From assembly GCA_902773165.1 (NCBI GenBank), contig CACYDO010000130.1:1-8268 (forward strand): a stretch of 8,268 bases of DNA. The letters run 5' to 3'. Within the stretch, counting starts at the first letter, position 1; each line of letters begins with the position of its first letter. The translations under genes were made by a program, and so were the position numbers. The stretch comes from an uncultured Ruminococcus sp. (GTDB taxonomy: Bacteria > Bacillota > Clostridia > Oscillospirales > Acutalibacteraceae). The notes beneath the pieces were generated by a model. That model was given only the letters and a program-made list of their open reading frames with translations. It was not told the origin of the DNA and did not search any database. Shown here in pieces: positions 1-5,565 of this stretch.

Positions 1-55
1 GAACTGCCCCCGGGTGCATACCCGGCTGAACTGCATACGGGCCTTGCCCGGCAGT
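1..55. repeat. GC-rich double hairpin at the window edge, possible fragment of an intergenic repeat
   Basis: Two strong hairpins lie side by side. The first pairs CCGGGT (10-15) with ACCCGG (20-25) around a 4-nt loop. The second pairs ACTGC (30-34) with GCAGT (51-55) and, inside a 3-nt bulge, CGGGC (38-42) with GCCCG (46-50) around a 3-nt loop. The stretch is far richer in GC than its surroundings and lies beyond the terminator of the minus-strand hydrolase gene. The outer motifs GAACTGCC (2-9 region) and CGGCTG (23-28) also flank the hairpin of the 97-bp repeats at 5204-5403 when those are read on the minus strand, so this may be a diverged, inverted relative cut by the window edge. No T-tract follows either hairpin, so neither is called a terminator. 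Confidence 0.45.
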
Positions 56-57
56 GC

Positions 58-93
58 AAAAAAGACACAGACCGACAAAGCAGATCTGTGTCT
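58..93 (-). terminator. Intrinsic terminator of the GH73 dockerin gene
   Basis: On the minus strand a perfect 9-bp stem, AGACACAGA (85-93) with TCTGTGTCT (63-71), encloses a 13-nt loop and runs into six T residues (58-63). It starts about 20 nt after the stop codon of the secreted hydrolase gene, so it should end that transcript. Confidence 0.88.
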
Positions 94-113
94 AAAAGAT
101 GTATGTTTACTTT

Positions 114-1169
114 TTATGAAGTATAGACTACATTGCCGTTACTATCATAAACATTGGTGCCGGGATTAAGATCCGCGCATTCGATTGCATTATCAATGAA
201 CTGATAAGCTCCAAGCTGAGAATCCTCATCATTCCAATCACTGCGAACTCTATACAGCTCATGTACAACGGCATTTTCTGCCGGAAGCGCATAGGATTCA
301 GCGTCTGATGAAAGCTGTGAAGACGAAAGATCATATTGTGTAAGATCCCAGCTCTCTATGATAGAGCAAATAACATCAACATAATCCGGCGCTGTACAGT
401 AACCACCGTCATAAATGATCTGAGCAGCTTTCCTGTAATCAGTGCAGCCTACAATACCATCATAAAGCGGAGTTACACCATCGTAAGAGGAATTGATCAA
501 TACAGATGAATGATCTGCAATACTGTCTTCCATCGAGTCATATTTGCGGAAATCAGCATTTACATAATAAAAATATCCGTTAGAGTCATACTCCTTTGTT
601 GCGATCGTATAAACCGAAACGCCGTCCCACGGTGAATTTTCTCTGGGGGTATCCTCTACCCAGCCTTTGATACCAAAGCAGTTATTAGCCTCTATTGACA
701 GCTTAGACTGACCATAGCCTGACTCAAGAATAAACTGAGCAATAGACACAGACGCTAATATTCCTGTTTTACGCTGATCTTCGGTAAATAACGGACCTAC
801 CCTTTCTACCACATCGGCAGGAGCCCAGCCTTCCATTTCAGCAACCTGAGTTTTAGAAGGTATAGAAGCAACATTATTCTGCGGAGTATAAGGAGTTGTA
901 TCTCCCCATACTCCAGCACGCAGTGCCAGGAGCGCATCCTCAGCTTCAACCACACCGTTGCTGTTGAAATCAGCCAACCATATCTGATCATCCGACAGAA
1001 TAGCAGGATTCATAGACATATGAAGGATAAGCAGAGCGTCGTTTGAATCAAGTACACCATCCATATTATAGTCGCCTTTATCAAATCCATCGGCACTTGC
1101 CGAAAGAACAGAACAAGACAACCCTGCCGCTGCCAACAAAATTGCAGCAGCCTTTGTTAAATGATTCAT
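114..1169 (-). CDS. Secreted dockerin-bearing peptidoglycan hydrolase (GH73-type glucosaminidase)
   Basis: A 351-aa exported protein predicted to cut the peptidoglycan glycan chain (endo-beta-N-acetylglucosaminidase activity). Residues 1-26 form a signal peptide (KAAAILLAAAGL core, ASA before the likely cleavage site). Residues about 30-89 are a type I dockerin with two F-hand-like calcium loops, DYNMDGVLDSND (33-44) and DFNSNGVVEAED (67-78). The second loop has Asn at position 5 and Glu at position 9. Residues about 105-297 match the glucosaminidase (GH73, FlgJ/LytG-like) fold: the candidate catalytic acid is Glu149 in AQFILESGYGQSKL, followed by ANNCFGIKG. The last about 55 residues (ELYRVRSDWNDEDSQLGAYQ...) resemble a small C-terminal module seen in clostridial cell-wall amidases. 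The start was chosen at 1169 because AAAGGAA lies 7 nt upstream and the signal peptide begins there; a longer upstream extension has neither. Dockerins normally dock enzymes to cohesins of cellulosome-like complexes, so attachment to a scaffold is inferred. Confidence 0.87.
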   Translation of the reverse strand: MNHLTKAAAILLAAAGLSCSVLSASADGFDKGDYNMDGVLDSNDALLILHMSMNPAILSDDQIWLADFNSNGVVEAEDALLALRAGVWGDTTPYTPQNNVASIPSKTQVAEMEGWAPADVVERVGPLFTEDQRKTGILASVSIAQFILESGYGQSKLSIEANNCFGIKGWVEDTPRENSPWDGVSVYTIATKEYDSNGYFYYVNADFRKYDSMEDSIADHSSVLINSSYDGVTPLYDGIVGCTDYRKAAQIIYDGGYCTAPDYVDVICSIIESWDLTQYDLSSSQLSSDAESYALPAENAVVHELYRVRSDWNDEDSQLGAYQFIDNAIECADLNPGTNVYDSNGNVVYTS

Positions 1170-1274
1170 TAAAAAATTCCTTTCTTTCGCACAATTGTGT
1201 TTTTTGTACCCCAAAACAACAACAAACATTTCGATATAAAAAGAAGGTTAATCTTCACCCAACTCTACACCGCT

Positions 1275-1283
1275 ATACTAGCA
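1275..1283 (-). promoter_or_regulatory. Possible extended -10 promoter element of the hydrolase gene
   Basis: On the minus strand the sequence TGCTAGTAT fits an extended -10 (TGn followed by a TATAAT-like hexamer), about 105 nt before the start codon. No good -35 hexamer lies at 16-18 nt. The leader between it and the gene holds a 10-bp palindrome, CACAATTGTG (1190-1199). No T-tailed terminator is visible between mtaB and this gene, so readthrough from mtaB is the alternative. Confidence 0.3.
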
Positions 1284-1331
1284 TTTAAATATGAATAATG
1301 TATGAATTCACACTGAACATTTAAATAACAA

Positions 1332-2624
1332 TCAACCCACAAATTCACAGATACAGCAATCATCGTCAACCGACATAATTTTCACTCTGCGGATCTCTCC
1401 TCCAAGCTCTTCATTTGTTTTGATCTTTACCGGAGTATAATTCATTGTATATCCGTGATAAAAGCCGCTGCTGTCGGGCTGTTCAAATAAGACAGACGCC
1501 TCTAATCCGCACTGACTGTTTAAAAATTCTGTGCGTGACACTGAGACAGCATTCAGCATAATATGGCTTCGCTGAGCTTTTGTCGAGCCATCTATCTGAT
1601 CGAGTCTTTTTGCAGCAACCGTACCTTCTCTTTGCGAATACGGAAAAACATGTACCTTTGCAAATCCTATGTGTTTTACGAATTCGAGCGACCGGGCAAA
1701 CTCCTCCTCCGTTTCTCCGGCAAATCCTACCATAACATCAGTTGTTACGGCACAGTTCGGAAATGCATTGCGTAAATCATTGACAATTTTTTCATACTCA
1801 AAAGCAGTGTAGTGGCGATTCATACGTTTCAGAGTTTCAGTACAGCCGCTTTGGAGCGACAGGTGAAACTGAGGGCAGAATTTTTCAAGCTTAGACAGAC
1901 GTTCAATAGAATCCCTATCCATTCTTTCAGGCTCAAGCGAACCCAGACGCACACGTTCAATGCCGTCCGTACTGCACGCAGCTTCTACGGCGTCGCAGAG
2001 GTGCAGTCCTATTTCCTGACCGTAGGCAGACAGATTAATTCCAACAAGAACTATTTCCTTATAACCGTGGGAAGCAAGGTCTGAAAGCTCTCTTTTCAAT
2101 ATATTGATCGGCTTTGAACGAACAGGACCTCTTGCATACGGAATTATACAGTATGAGCAATATCTGTTGCAGCCGTCCTCTATTTTTACGAAAGCACGTG
2201 TTCTTTCTTCAAATCCCGATACTACGACCTGCTCAAAATCGGTATTTTTTGTATACTGATGGACATGAATTATCTGTTTACGCGTTTTAAGAAATGTTTC
2301 TATCTCCTGCGGAAGCTCGCTTCTTGCTGAATTTCCGAGAACAATATCGACACTTTGAAACTCCTCTGTCAGATCGGGATACGCCTGCGGCATACAGCCT
2401 GTAAGGACAATGACCGCATTCGGGTTGCTTCTGCGAAGCTTGCGCACGAGCTTCAGAACCTTATTATCGGAAACAGAGGTAACAGTACATGAATTAATTA
2501 TCATGATATCGGCGTTCTGCTTATCCGATGTATATTCATATCCGCTTTTCTCCATCAGATCTGTCATTACCTGAGATTCATACCAATTAACTTTACAGCC
2601 GAAATTAAAAACAGAAAATGTCAT
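1332..2624 (-). CDS. mtaB: tRNA t6A37 methylthiotransferase MtaB (radical SAM)
   Basis: A 430-aa cytoplasmic enzyme expected to convert t6A at position 37 of ANN-decoding tRNAs to ms2t6A, using two iron-sulfur clusters and SAM. The N-terminal UPF0004 domain begins FGCKVNWYESQ and carries the three auxiliary-cluster cysteines Cys10, Cys46 (INSCTV) and Cys77 (LTGCMPQ). The radical SAM domain has the CxxxCxxC signature at Cys152, Cys156 and Cys159 (DGCNRYCSYCIIPYARG). The C-terminal about 60 residues form a TRAM-like beta domain for tRNA binding. GCKVN at the N-terminus (MiaB usually has GCQMN) and the length favour MtaB over MiaB or RimO. The start is supported by AAAGGA 8 nt upstream. It has its own promoter and is divergent from the HPr-like gene. 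All key residues are present. Confidence 0.93.
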   Translation of the reverse strand: MTFSVFNFGCKVNWYESQVMTDLMEKSGYEYTSDKQNADIMIINSCTVTSVSDNKVLKLVRKLRRSNPNAVIVLTGCMPQAYPDLTEEFQSVDIVLGNSARSELPQEIETFLKTRKQIIHVHQYTKNTDFEQVVVSGFEERTRAFVKIEDGCNRYCSYCIIPYARGPVRSKPINILKRELSDLASHGYKEIVLVGINLSAYGQEIGLHLCDAVEAACSTDGIERVRLGSLEPERMDRDSIERLSKLEKFCPQFHLSLQSGCTETLKRMNRHYTAFEYEKIVNDLRNAFPNCAVTTDVMVGFAGETEEEFARSLEFVKHIGFAKVHVFPYSQREGTVAAKRLDQIDGSTKAQRSHIMLNAVSVSRTEFLNSQCGLEASVLFEQPDSSGFYHGYTMNYTPVKIKTNEELGGEIRRVKIMSVDDDCCICEFVG

Positions 2625-2697
2625 TTATGTCATCCTTTTGATATTTGAAATATAATTTTTACAAAAATGTGATTATTTTTAAGAAATAAATTGCGAA

Positions 2698-2726
2698 ATT
2701 TTATCTTTTTACCAACATTTTTTCAA
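2698..2726 (-). promoter_or_regulatory. Sigma-A promoter of mtaB
   Basis: On the minus strand TTGAAA (2721-2726) is followed after exactly 17 nt by TAAAAT (2698-2703); each hexamer differs from consensus at one position. It gives a leader of roughly 65 nt before mtaB. Its -35 box is only 8 bp from the -35 box of the divergent promoter at 2735-2767. Confidence 0.68.
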
Positions 2727-2734
2727 ATTGATTA

Positions 2735-2767
2735 TTGACAAATCTAAAAAAAGTGATAATATATAAT
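2735..2767 (+). promoter_or_regulatory. Sigma-A promoter of the HPr-like gene
   Basis: A consensus -35 box TTGACA (2735-2740) precedes a very AT-rich -10 region. Strict spacing gives TAATAT (2757-2762, 16-nt spacer, 4 of 6 matches). The perfect TATAAT at 2762-2767 would need a 21-nt spacer, which is too long, so the exact -10 is uncertain. The promoter lies 60-90 nt before the start codon. Confidence 0.6.
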
Positions 2768-2823
2768 ATAGTTTTTTGACGCTTGCCGAAAGGCGGCACA
2801 AATATTATGAAAGGGTCTTATTA

Positions 2824-3066
2824 ATGTTCAAAAAGGTAGTAAACATTTCATCATTTGACAGTGCAAAAAAGTTCGTCAATCTTACATCTAAATATGATGA
2901 TGTAAAAATGAGGCTTAGAGTAGATGATTACGAGATCGACGCACATTCTATTGTTGGAGTGCTAAGTATTGTTGACAGCGAAGTAAACGCAGTTTTCACA
3001 GCTGATCTTCCTGATTCAGACGCTCAGCTTCTCCGGGACATTGAGCCGTTCATCGTTAACGCATGA
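2824..3066 (+). CDS. HPr-family protein lacking the phospho-histidine (Crh-like)
   Basis: An 80-aa cytoplasmic protein with the HPr fold pattern. Residues 22-25 (SKYD) and 42-46 (SIVGV) line up with the SKYD and SIMGV segments of Bacillus HPr. Counting back from SKYD, the position of His15 is occupied by Ser10, and the Arg and Pro of the usual HARP active site are missing, so it should not carry phosphate from Enzyme I to sugar permeases. Ser42 corresponds to Ser46, the HPr kinase site. That combination (no His, Ser kept) is the one known for Crh, a co-regulator of carbon catabolite repression; a regulatory role here is inferred. The start at 2824 has GAAAGGG 8 nt upstream; a TTG further upstream has no ribosome binding site. 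The gene stands alone between its promoter and a terminator, divergent from mtaB. Confidence 0.78.
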   Translation: MFKKVVNISSFDSAKKFVNLTSKYDDVKMRLRVDDYEIDAHSIVGVLSIVDSEVNAVFTADLPDSDAQLLRDIEPFIVNA

Positions 3067-3117
3067 TGAAATTCCGGTAATAAAAACGCTTTGATACACA
3101 AATTAAATCAAACACAG

Positions 3118-3145
3118 CGCACCGTTTTTTGACGGTGCGTTTTTT
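3118..3145 (+). terminator. Intrinsic terminator of the HPr-like gene
   Basis: A perfect 8-bp stem, CGCACCGT (3118-3125) with ACGGTGCG (3132-3139), has a 6-nt loop and a T-tract at 3140-3145. It ends the plus-strand transcript about 50 nt after the stop codon. The convergent znuB stop lies only 2 nt beyond; on that strand no T-run directly follows the stem, so bidirectional action is possible but weak. Confidence 0.9.
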
Positions 3146-3146
3146 G

Positions 3147-3965
3147 TTATCTTCTTTTTATTGCACCGACAATGCTGAACAATATGAAGCAAGCCAGGTT
3201 TACGCAAACTATTGTGGCACCAGAAGCAGTTTCCATATAAAAAGAAAGCACCAGACCAACAACAACACATATTACCGATTGAACGGCAGCCGACAGCACA
3301 ACGCTGCGATAGCTTTTAAAAACTCTCATCGCAGTAAGTCCGGGAAATATAATAAGGCTTGAGATCAAAAGCGTACCCATTATCTGCATACCGAGAACGA
3401 CCGTCAGCGCAGTAAGCAGTGCGATAACCATATTATACGCCTTCGCGTTTGTACCGGTTGCGAGAGAAAAATTCTCATCGAATGTAACGGAAAATATTTT
3501 ATGATAGAAAAATATATAAAGGAAAAGGACTATTGCACAAAGAATCAGACTAAGAATAACGTCCTCTTTTGACAGTGCCAGAATGCTGCCGAATAAGTAG
3601 CTGTACAGATCTGTGTTTAATCCGCCTGTCAAACTTGTTACGACAATACCTATAGCAAGCGCGCTGCTTGAAACTATTGCAATAGCGCCGTCGCCGTTTA
3701 TCTTACTGTTCTGGCTTATGCGCAGCAGAAAAAAAGCGGAAATGATAACTACGGGTATCGCAACGTGAAGCGGAGCAAGGTTCATTGCAGCAGCCAGTGC
3801 AAGTGCACCGAAGCCTACATGAGAAAGGCCGTCGCCGATCATTGAATAGCGCTTAAGGATAAGGCTCACGCCCAACAGCGCCGCACAAAGAGCTACCGGA
3901 ACTCCAACTATCATAGCCCTTTGCATAAATGTAAAGGACATCATTTCACTGATTGAGTATTCCAT
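3147..3965 (-). CDS. znuB: Zinc ABC transporter permease (ZnuB-like)
   Basis: A 272-aa membrane protein of the ABC-3 metal permease family, the channel subunit of a zinc (or possibly manganese) importer. About eight hydrophobic segments are readable, for example around residues 17-37, 67-81, 96-113, 134-152, 178-205 and 220-240. The cytoplasmic loop RYSMIGDGLSHVGFGALALA (about 39-58) matches the conserved GDALSH region of the family. AAGGAG lies 9 nt before the start. It is the last gene of zur-znuC-znuB, 25 nt after znuC. Metal specificity is inferred from the linked Fur-family regulator, not from the permease itself. The length is normal. The cognate solute-binding protein is not encoded next to it: the following gene is the convergent HPr-like one. 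Confidence 0.88.
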   Translation of the reverse strand: MEYSISEMMSFTFMQRAMIVGVPVALCAALLGVSLILKRYSMIGDGLSHVGFGALALAAAMNLAPLHVAIPVVIISAFFLLRISQNSKINGDGAIAIVSSSALAIGIVVTSLTGGLNTDLYSYLFGSILALSKEDVILSLILCAIVLFLYIFFYHKIFSVTFDENFSLATGTNAKAYNMVIALLTALTVVLGMQIMGTLLISSLIIFPGLTAMRVFKSYRSVVLSAAVQSVICVVVGLVLSFYMETASGATIVCVNLACFILFSIVGAIKRR

Positions 3966-3990
3966 TTAATTTATCTCCTTTTGCAGCGCA

Positions 3991-4689
3991 TTATTTATTC
4001 ATAAACTGATCTGAAATACTGCTTTTTTTATACTCATCGACCATACCGAAAAAGCAGGTTTTATTTTCGAGATGAAGGATATGAGTAGCTGCGGCAACAG
4101 ACTGCTTCACGTCATGCGAAACCATAATAACTGTTATTTTATCGTCATGGTTAAGCTCTGATATCAACCCGTAAAATTCGGCTGAAACAACGGGGTCAAG
4201 ACCGGTAACGGGTTCATCGAGAAGCAACAGTGATTTTGTCGCGCAAAGTGCTCTTGCCAAAAGCACACGCTGCTGCTGACCACCGGAAAGATCTCTGTAA
4301 CAGCTGTTTTTCAGATGAGTTATAGAAAGGCGTTTAAGATTATCATCGGCGAGCTTTCTTTCTCTTCTGCCATAAAACGGCGACAGGCCTTTTCTGTTCA
4401 GCGTTCCGGAAAGAACAACTTCATAAACGGACGCAGGAAAATCGCGCTGAACGGGCGACTGCTGAGGAAGATAGCCGATCTCGCTTTTGACAAGACCGTC
4501 GGAATACTTTATTTCCCCTGAGGAAGGCTTCAACAATCCCAAAAGCCCTTTCATCAGCGTAGACTTACCCGAACCATTTTCTCCGAGAATACAGAGATAA
4601 TCTCCGCGCTCGAGCGAGAAGCTGAGGTGTTCGAAAACATTAACTCCTTCATAGCTCATGGTAACATCCGTGCATTCAAGAATAGCCAT
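3991..4689 (-). CDS. znuC: Zinc ABC transporter ATP-binding protein (ZnuC-like)
   Basis: A 232-aa ATPase that powers the permease encoded just downstream. All ABC motifs are intact: Walker A GENGSGKST (36-44), Q-loop GYLPQQ (72-77), signature LSGGQQQR (134-141), Walker B LLLLDEP (154-160) with Glu159 as the catalytic base, D-loop GLDP (163-166), and the H-loop His192 in MVSHD. The order and length fit ZnuC/MntB-type metal transport ATPases. The start codon is 3 nt after the zur stop, and its GGAGAGGA ribosome binding site lies inside the 3' end of zur, so the genes are translationally linked. Zinc is favoured over manganese because of the zur-like neighbour. Confidence 0.9.
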   Translation of the reverse strand: MAILECTDVTMSYEGVNVFEHLSFSLERGDYLCILGENGSGKSTLMKGLLGLLKPSSGEIKYSDGLVKSEIGYLPQQSPVQRDFPASVYEVVLSGTLNRKGLSPFYGRRERKLADDNLKRLSITHLKNSCYRDLSGGQQQRVLLARALCATKSLLLLDEPVTGLDPVVSAEFYGLISELNHDDKITVIMVSHDVKQSVAAATHILHLENKTCFFGMVDEYKKSSISDQFMNK

Positions 4690-4692
4690 CTC

Positions 4693-5121
4693 TTACTGTT
4701 CCTCTCCATTTACATTTTGCTTGCTCATGCACTCACCGCATGTTCCATACAGCATGATTTTCCCTGGATCTACCTCAAAATTGTGATGTTCCTTCATATG
4801 AACAGCTATCTGTTTCATTAATGTACAATCGGTATGTATAAGTTTGCCGCACACGCTGCATTTTAAATGAAAATGCTCACAGCACTCTCCCTTATCGCCG
4901 ATAAACTGATAGCAAGCGGAAGAATTATCCCCCACAATAAATTTCCTGACAAGACCGGCTGAAACAAGCTTATCAAGCTGTCTGTATACCGTAGACATAC
5001 CGAGTGGGTGACCAACGGCCTTCAGGTGATCGGAGATATCTGCAGCTGTCATGTGGATATCTCTGTTGCTGTTAAGACACTCAATAAGAATTTCCTTCTG
5101 CTTGGTTTTATACTCCTGCAT
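4693..5121 (-). CDS. zur: Fur-family metalloregulator, probably Zur
   Basis: A 142-aa dimeric DNA-binding repressor. Residues about 1-80 form the winged helix, with the recognition helix around GMSTVYRQLDKL (41-52). Residues 80-131 form the metal and dimer domain: structural zinc cysteines Cys88/Cys91 (CSVCGK) and Cys128/Cys131 (CGEC), and candidate sensing residues His83, His85, Cys99, His112 and His113. Fur, PerR and Zur cannot be told apart with certainty from sequence alone; the operon with znuCB makes Zur the best call. The start is supported by GAGGTGA (about 5129-5135) 7 nt upstream. The gene is first in the operon and sits directly behind a Fur-type operator, so it is likely autorepressed when zinc is plentiful. 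Confidence 0.86.
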   Translation of the reverse strand: MQEYKTKQKEILIECLNSNRDIHMTAADISDHLKAVGHPLGMSTVYRQLDKLVSAGLVRKFIVGDNSSACYQFIGDKGECCEHFHLKCSVCGKLIHTDCTLMKQIAVHMKEHHNFEVDPGKIMLYGTCGECMSKQNVNGEEQ

Positions 5122-5142
5122 ACTCCTTCACCTCATGGTATT

Positions 5143-5157
5143 TGAAAATGATTTTCA
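5143..5157. promoter_or_regulatory. Fur-family (Zur) operator
   Basis: TGAAAAT-G-ATTTTCA is a perfect 7-1-7 inverted repeat, the architecture of Fur, Zur and PerR boxes (Fur core: TGATAAT-N-ATTATCA). It starts a few nt after the expected transcription start of the zur promoter and ends 21 nt before the zur start codon. Bound repressor would block initiation or early elongation. No second copy was seen elsewhere in the window. Confidence 0.8.
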
Positions 5158-5166
5158 TTTTTATTT

Positions 5167-5196
5167 ATTCTACCACATCCTTCCTCCTTTTGTCAA
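5167..5196 (-). promoter_or_regulatory. Sigma-A promoter of the zur-znuCB operon
   Basis: On the minus strand a consensus TTGACA (5191-5196) and TAGAAT (5167-5172) are separated by 18 nt. Transcription should begin near 5160, giving a leader of about 40 nt that contains the operator. The promoter lies 8 bp from the edge of the 97-bp repeat. Confidence 0.78.
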
Positions 5197-5203
5197 GCAC
5201 CAA

Positions 5204-5300
5204 CAGCCGGGGTCGGCAAGCGCCGACAGGCAGTTCCGCTTTTACTTTACCATGACGGTCAGTTAGTCTCCGCGTTTTGGGTCGCCCACTAATATTTTAC
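5204..5300. repeat. 97-bp structured intergenic repeat, copy 1
   Basis: This is the first of two direct copies with a period of 103 bp; by hand alignment 86 of 97 positions match copy 2. The first 35 bp are identical and contain the hairpin GTCGGC-AAGC-GCCGAC (5212-5227). A middle block (ACGGTCAGTT, GTCTCCGCGTTTTGG) and the end AATATTTTAC are also conserved; most differences cluster at 5281-5290. It holds no credible ORF. Its GC content is well above that of the neighbouring leader. Together with copy 2 it fills most of the 320-bp gap between the zur promoter and the next promoter. Confidence 0.85.
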
Positions 5301-5306
5301 ACTTAC

Positions 5307-5403
5307 CAGCCGGGGTCGGCAAGCGCCGACAGGCAGTTCCGATTTTACTTTACCGTTACGGTCAGTTGGTCTCCGCGTTTTGGACTGCCTGGAAATATTT
5401 TAC
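5307..5403. repeat. 97-bp structured intergenic repeat, copy 2
   Basis: This is the second copy, 6 bp after copy 1, with the same hairpin at 5315-5330. It also shows pairings that are weaker or absent in copy 1: AGGCAGTTCC (5331-5340) with GGACTGCCT (5382-5390, one bulged base) and ACCG-TTA-CGGT (5352-5362). This copy could therefore fold into a larger multi-stem structure. Between 5404 and 5498, after this copy, I see nothing recognisable. Confidence 0.85.
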
Positions 5404-5498
5404 TCTAACAGACAGCTTCCAATAAAACAACCGGATAGGAACATAGTTAATGAAATCAACACACCTAGTATATCACTTCAAAATTATTTCGTTTTTTC

Positions 5499-5527
5499 TT
5501 GAAATATAAGATATAGTATGGTAAAAT
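5499..5527 (+). promoter_or_regulatory. Extended -10 sigma-A promoter of the ICMT-like gene
   Basis: TTGAAA (5499-5504), a 17-nt spacer and TAAAAT (5522-5527) preceded by TGG (5519-5521), an extended -10. The start codon is about 32 nt beyond the expected transcription start. This promoter may serve the genes that follow as well. Confidence 0.75.
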
Positions 5528-5565
5528 TCAATTATACAGATCATGTCTTTTTGGGGGGATTTATT

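Noticed and set aside
10..55. GC-rich hairpins as intrinsic terminators
   Set aside because: Neither is followed by a T-tract on the minus strand, and the true terminator (58-93) comes first. On the plus strand a run of A follows the second hairpin.
1170..1229. Longer N-terminus for the hydrolase gene starting at 1229
   Set aside because: The extension (MFVVVLGYKKHNCAKERNF) has no ribosome binding site and would spoil the signal peptide; AAAGGAA precedes the ATG at 1169.
1563..2084. Plus-strand open frames inside mtaB
   Set aside because: They are antisense frames of a fully conserved gene, with no ribosome binding sites and no recognisable protein features.
2776..2823. TTG-initiated extension of the HPr-like protein
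   Set aside because: There is no Shine-Dalgarno sequence there, the start would sit almost on the transcription start, and HPr proteins begin right before the first beta strand, matching the ATG at 2824.
3118..3139. Dedicated minus-strand terminator for znuCB
   Set aside because: On that strand the stem is followed by CTGTGTTTGATT rather than a T-run, so only weak bidirectional action can be argued.
5178..5190. AAAGGAGGAAGG on the minus strand as a ribosome binding site
   Set aside because: It lies in the spacer between the -35 and -10 boxes of the zur promoter, upstream of the transcript.
5204..5403. Tandem repeats as a CRISPR array
   Set aside because: Only two copies of 97 bp with a 6-bp gap; there are no spacers of 25-45 bp and no cas genes.
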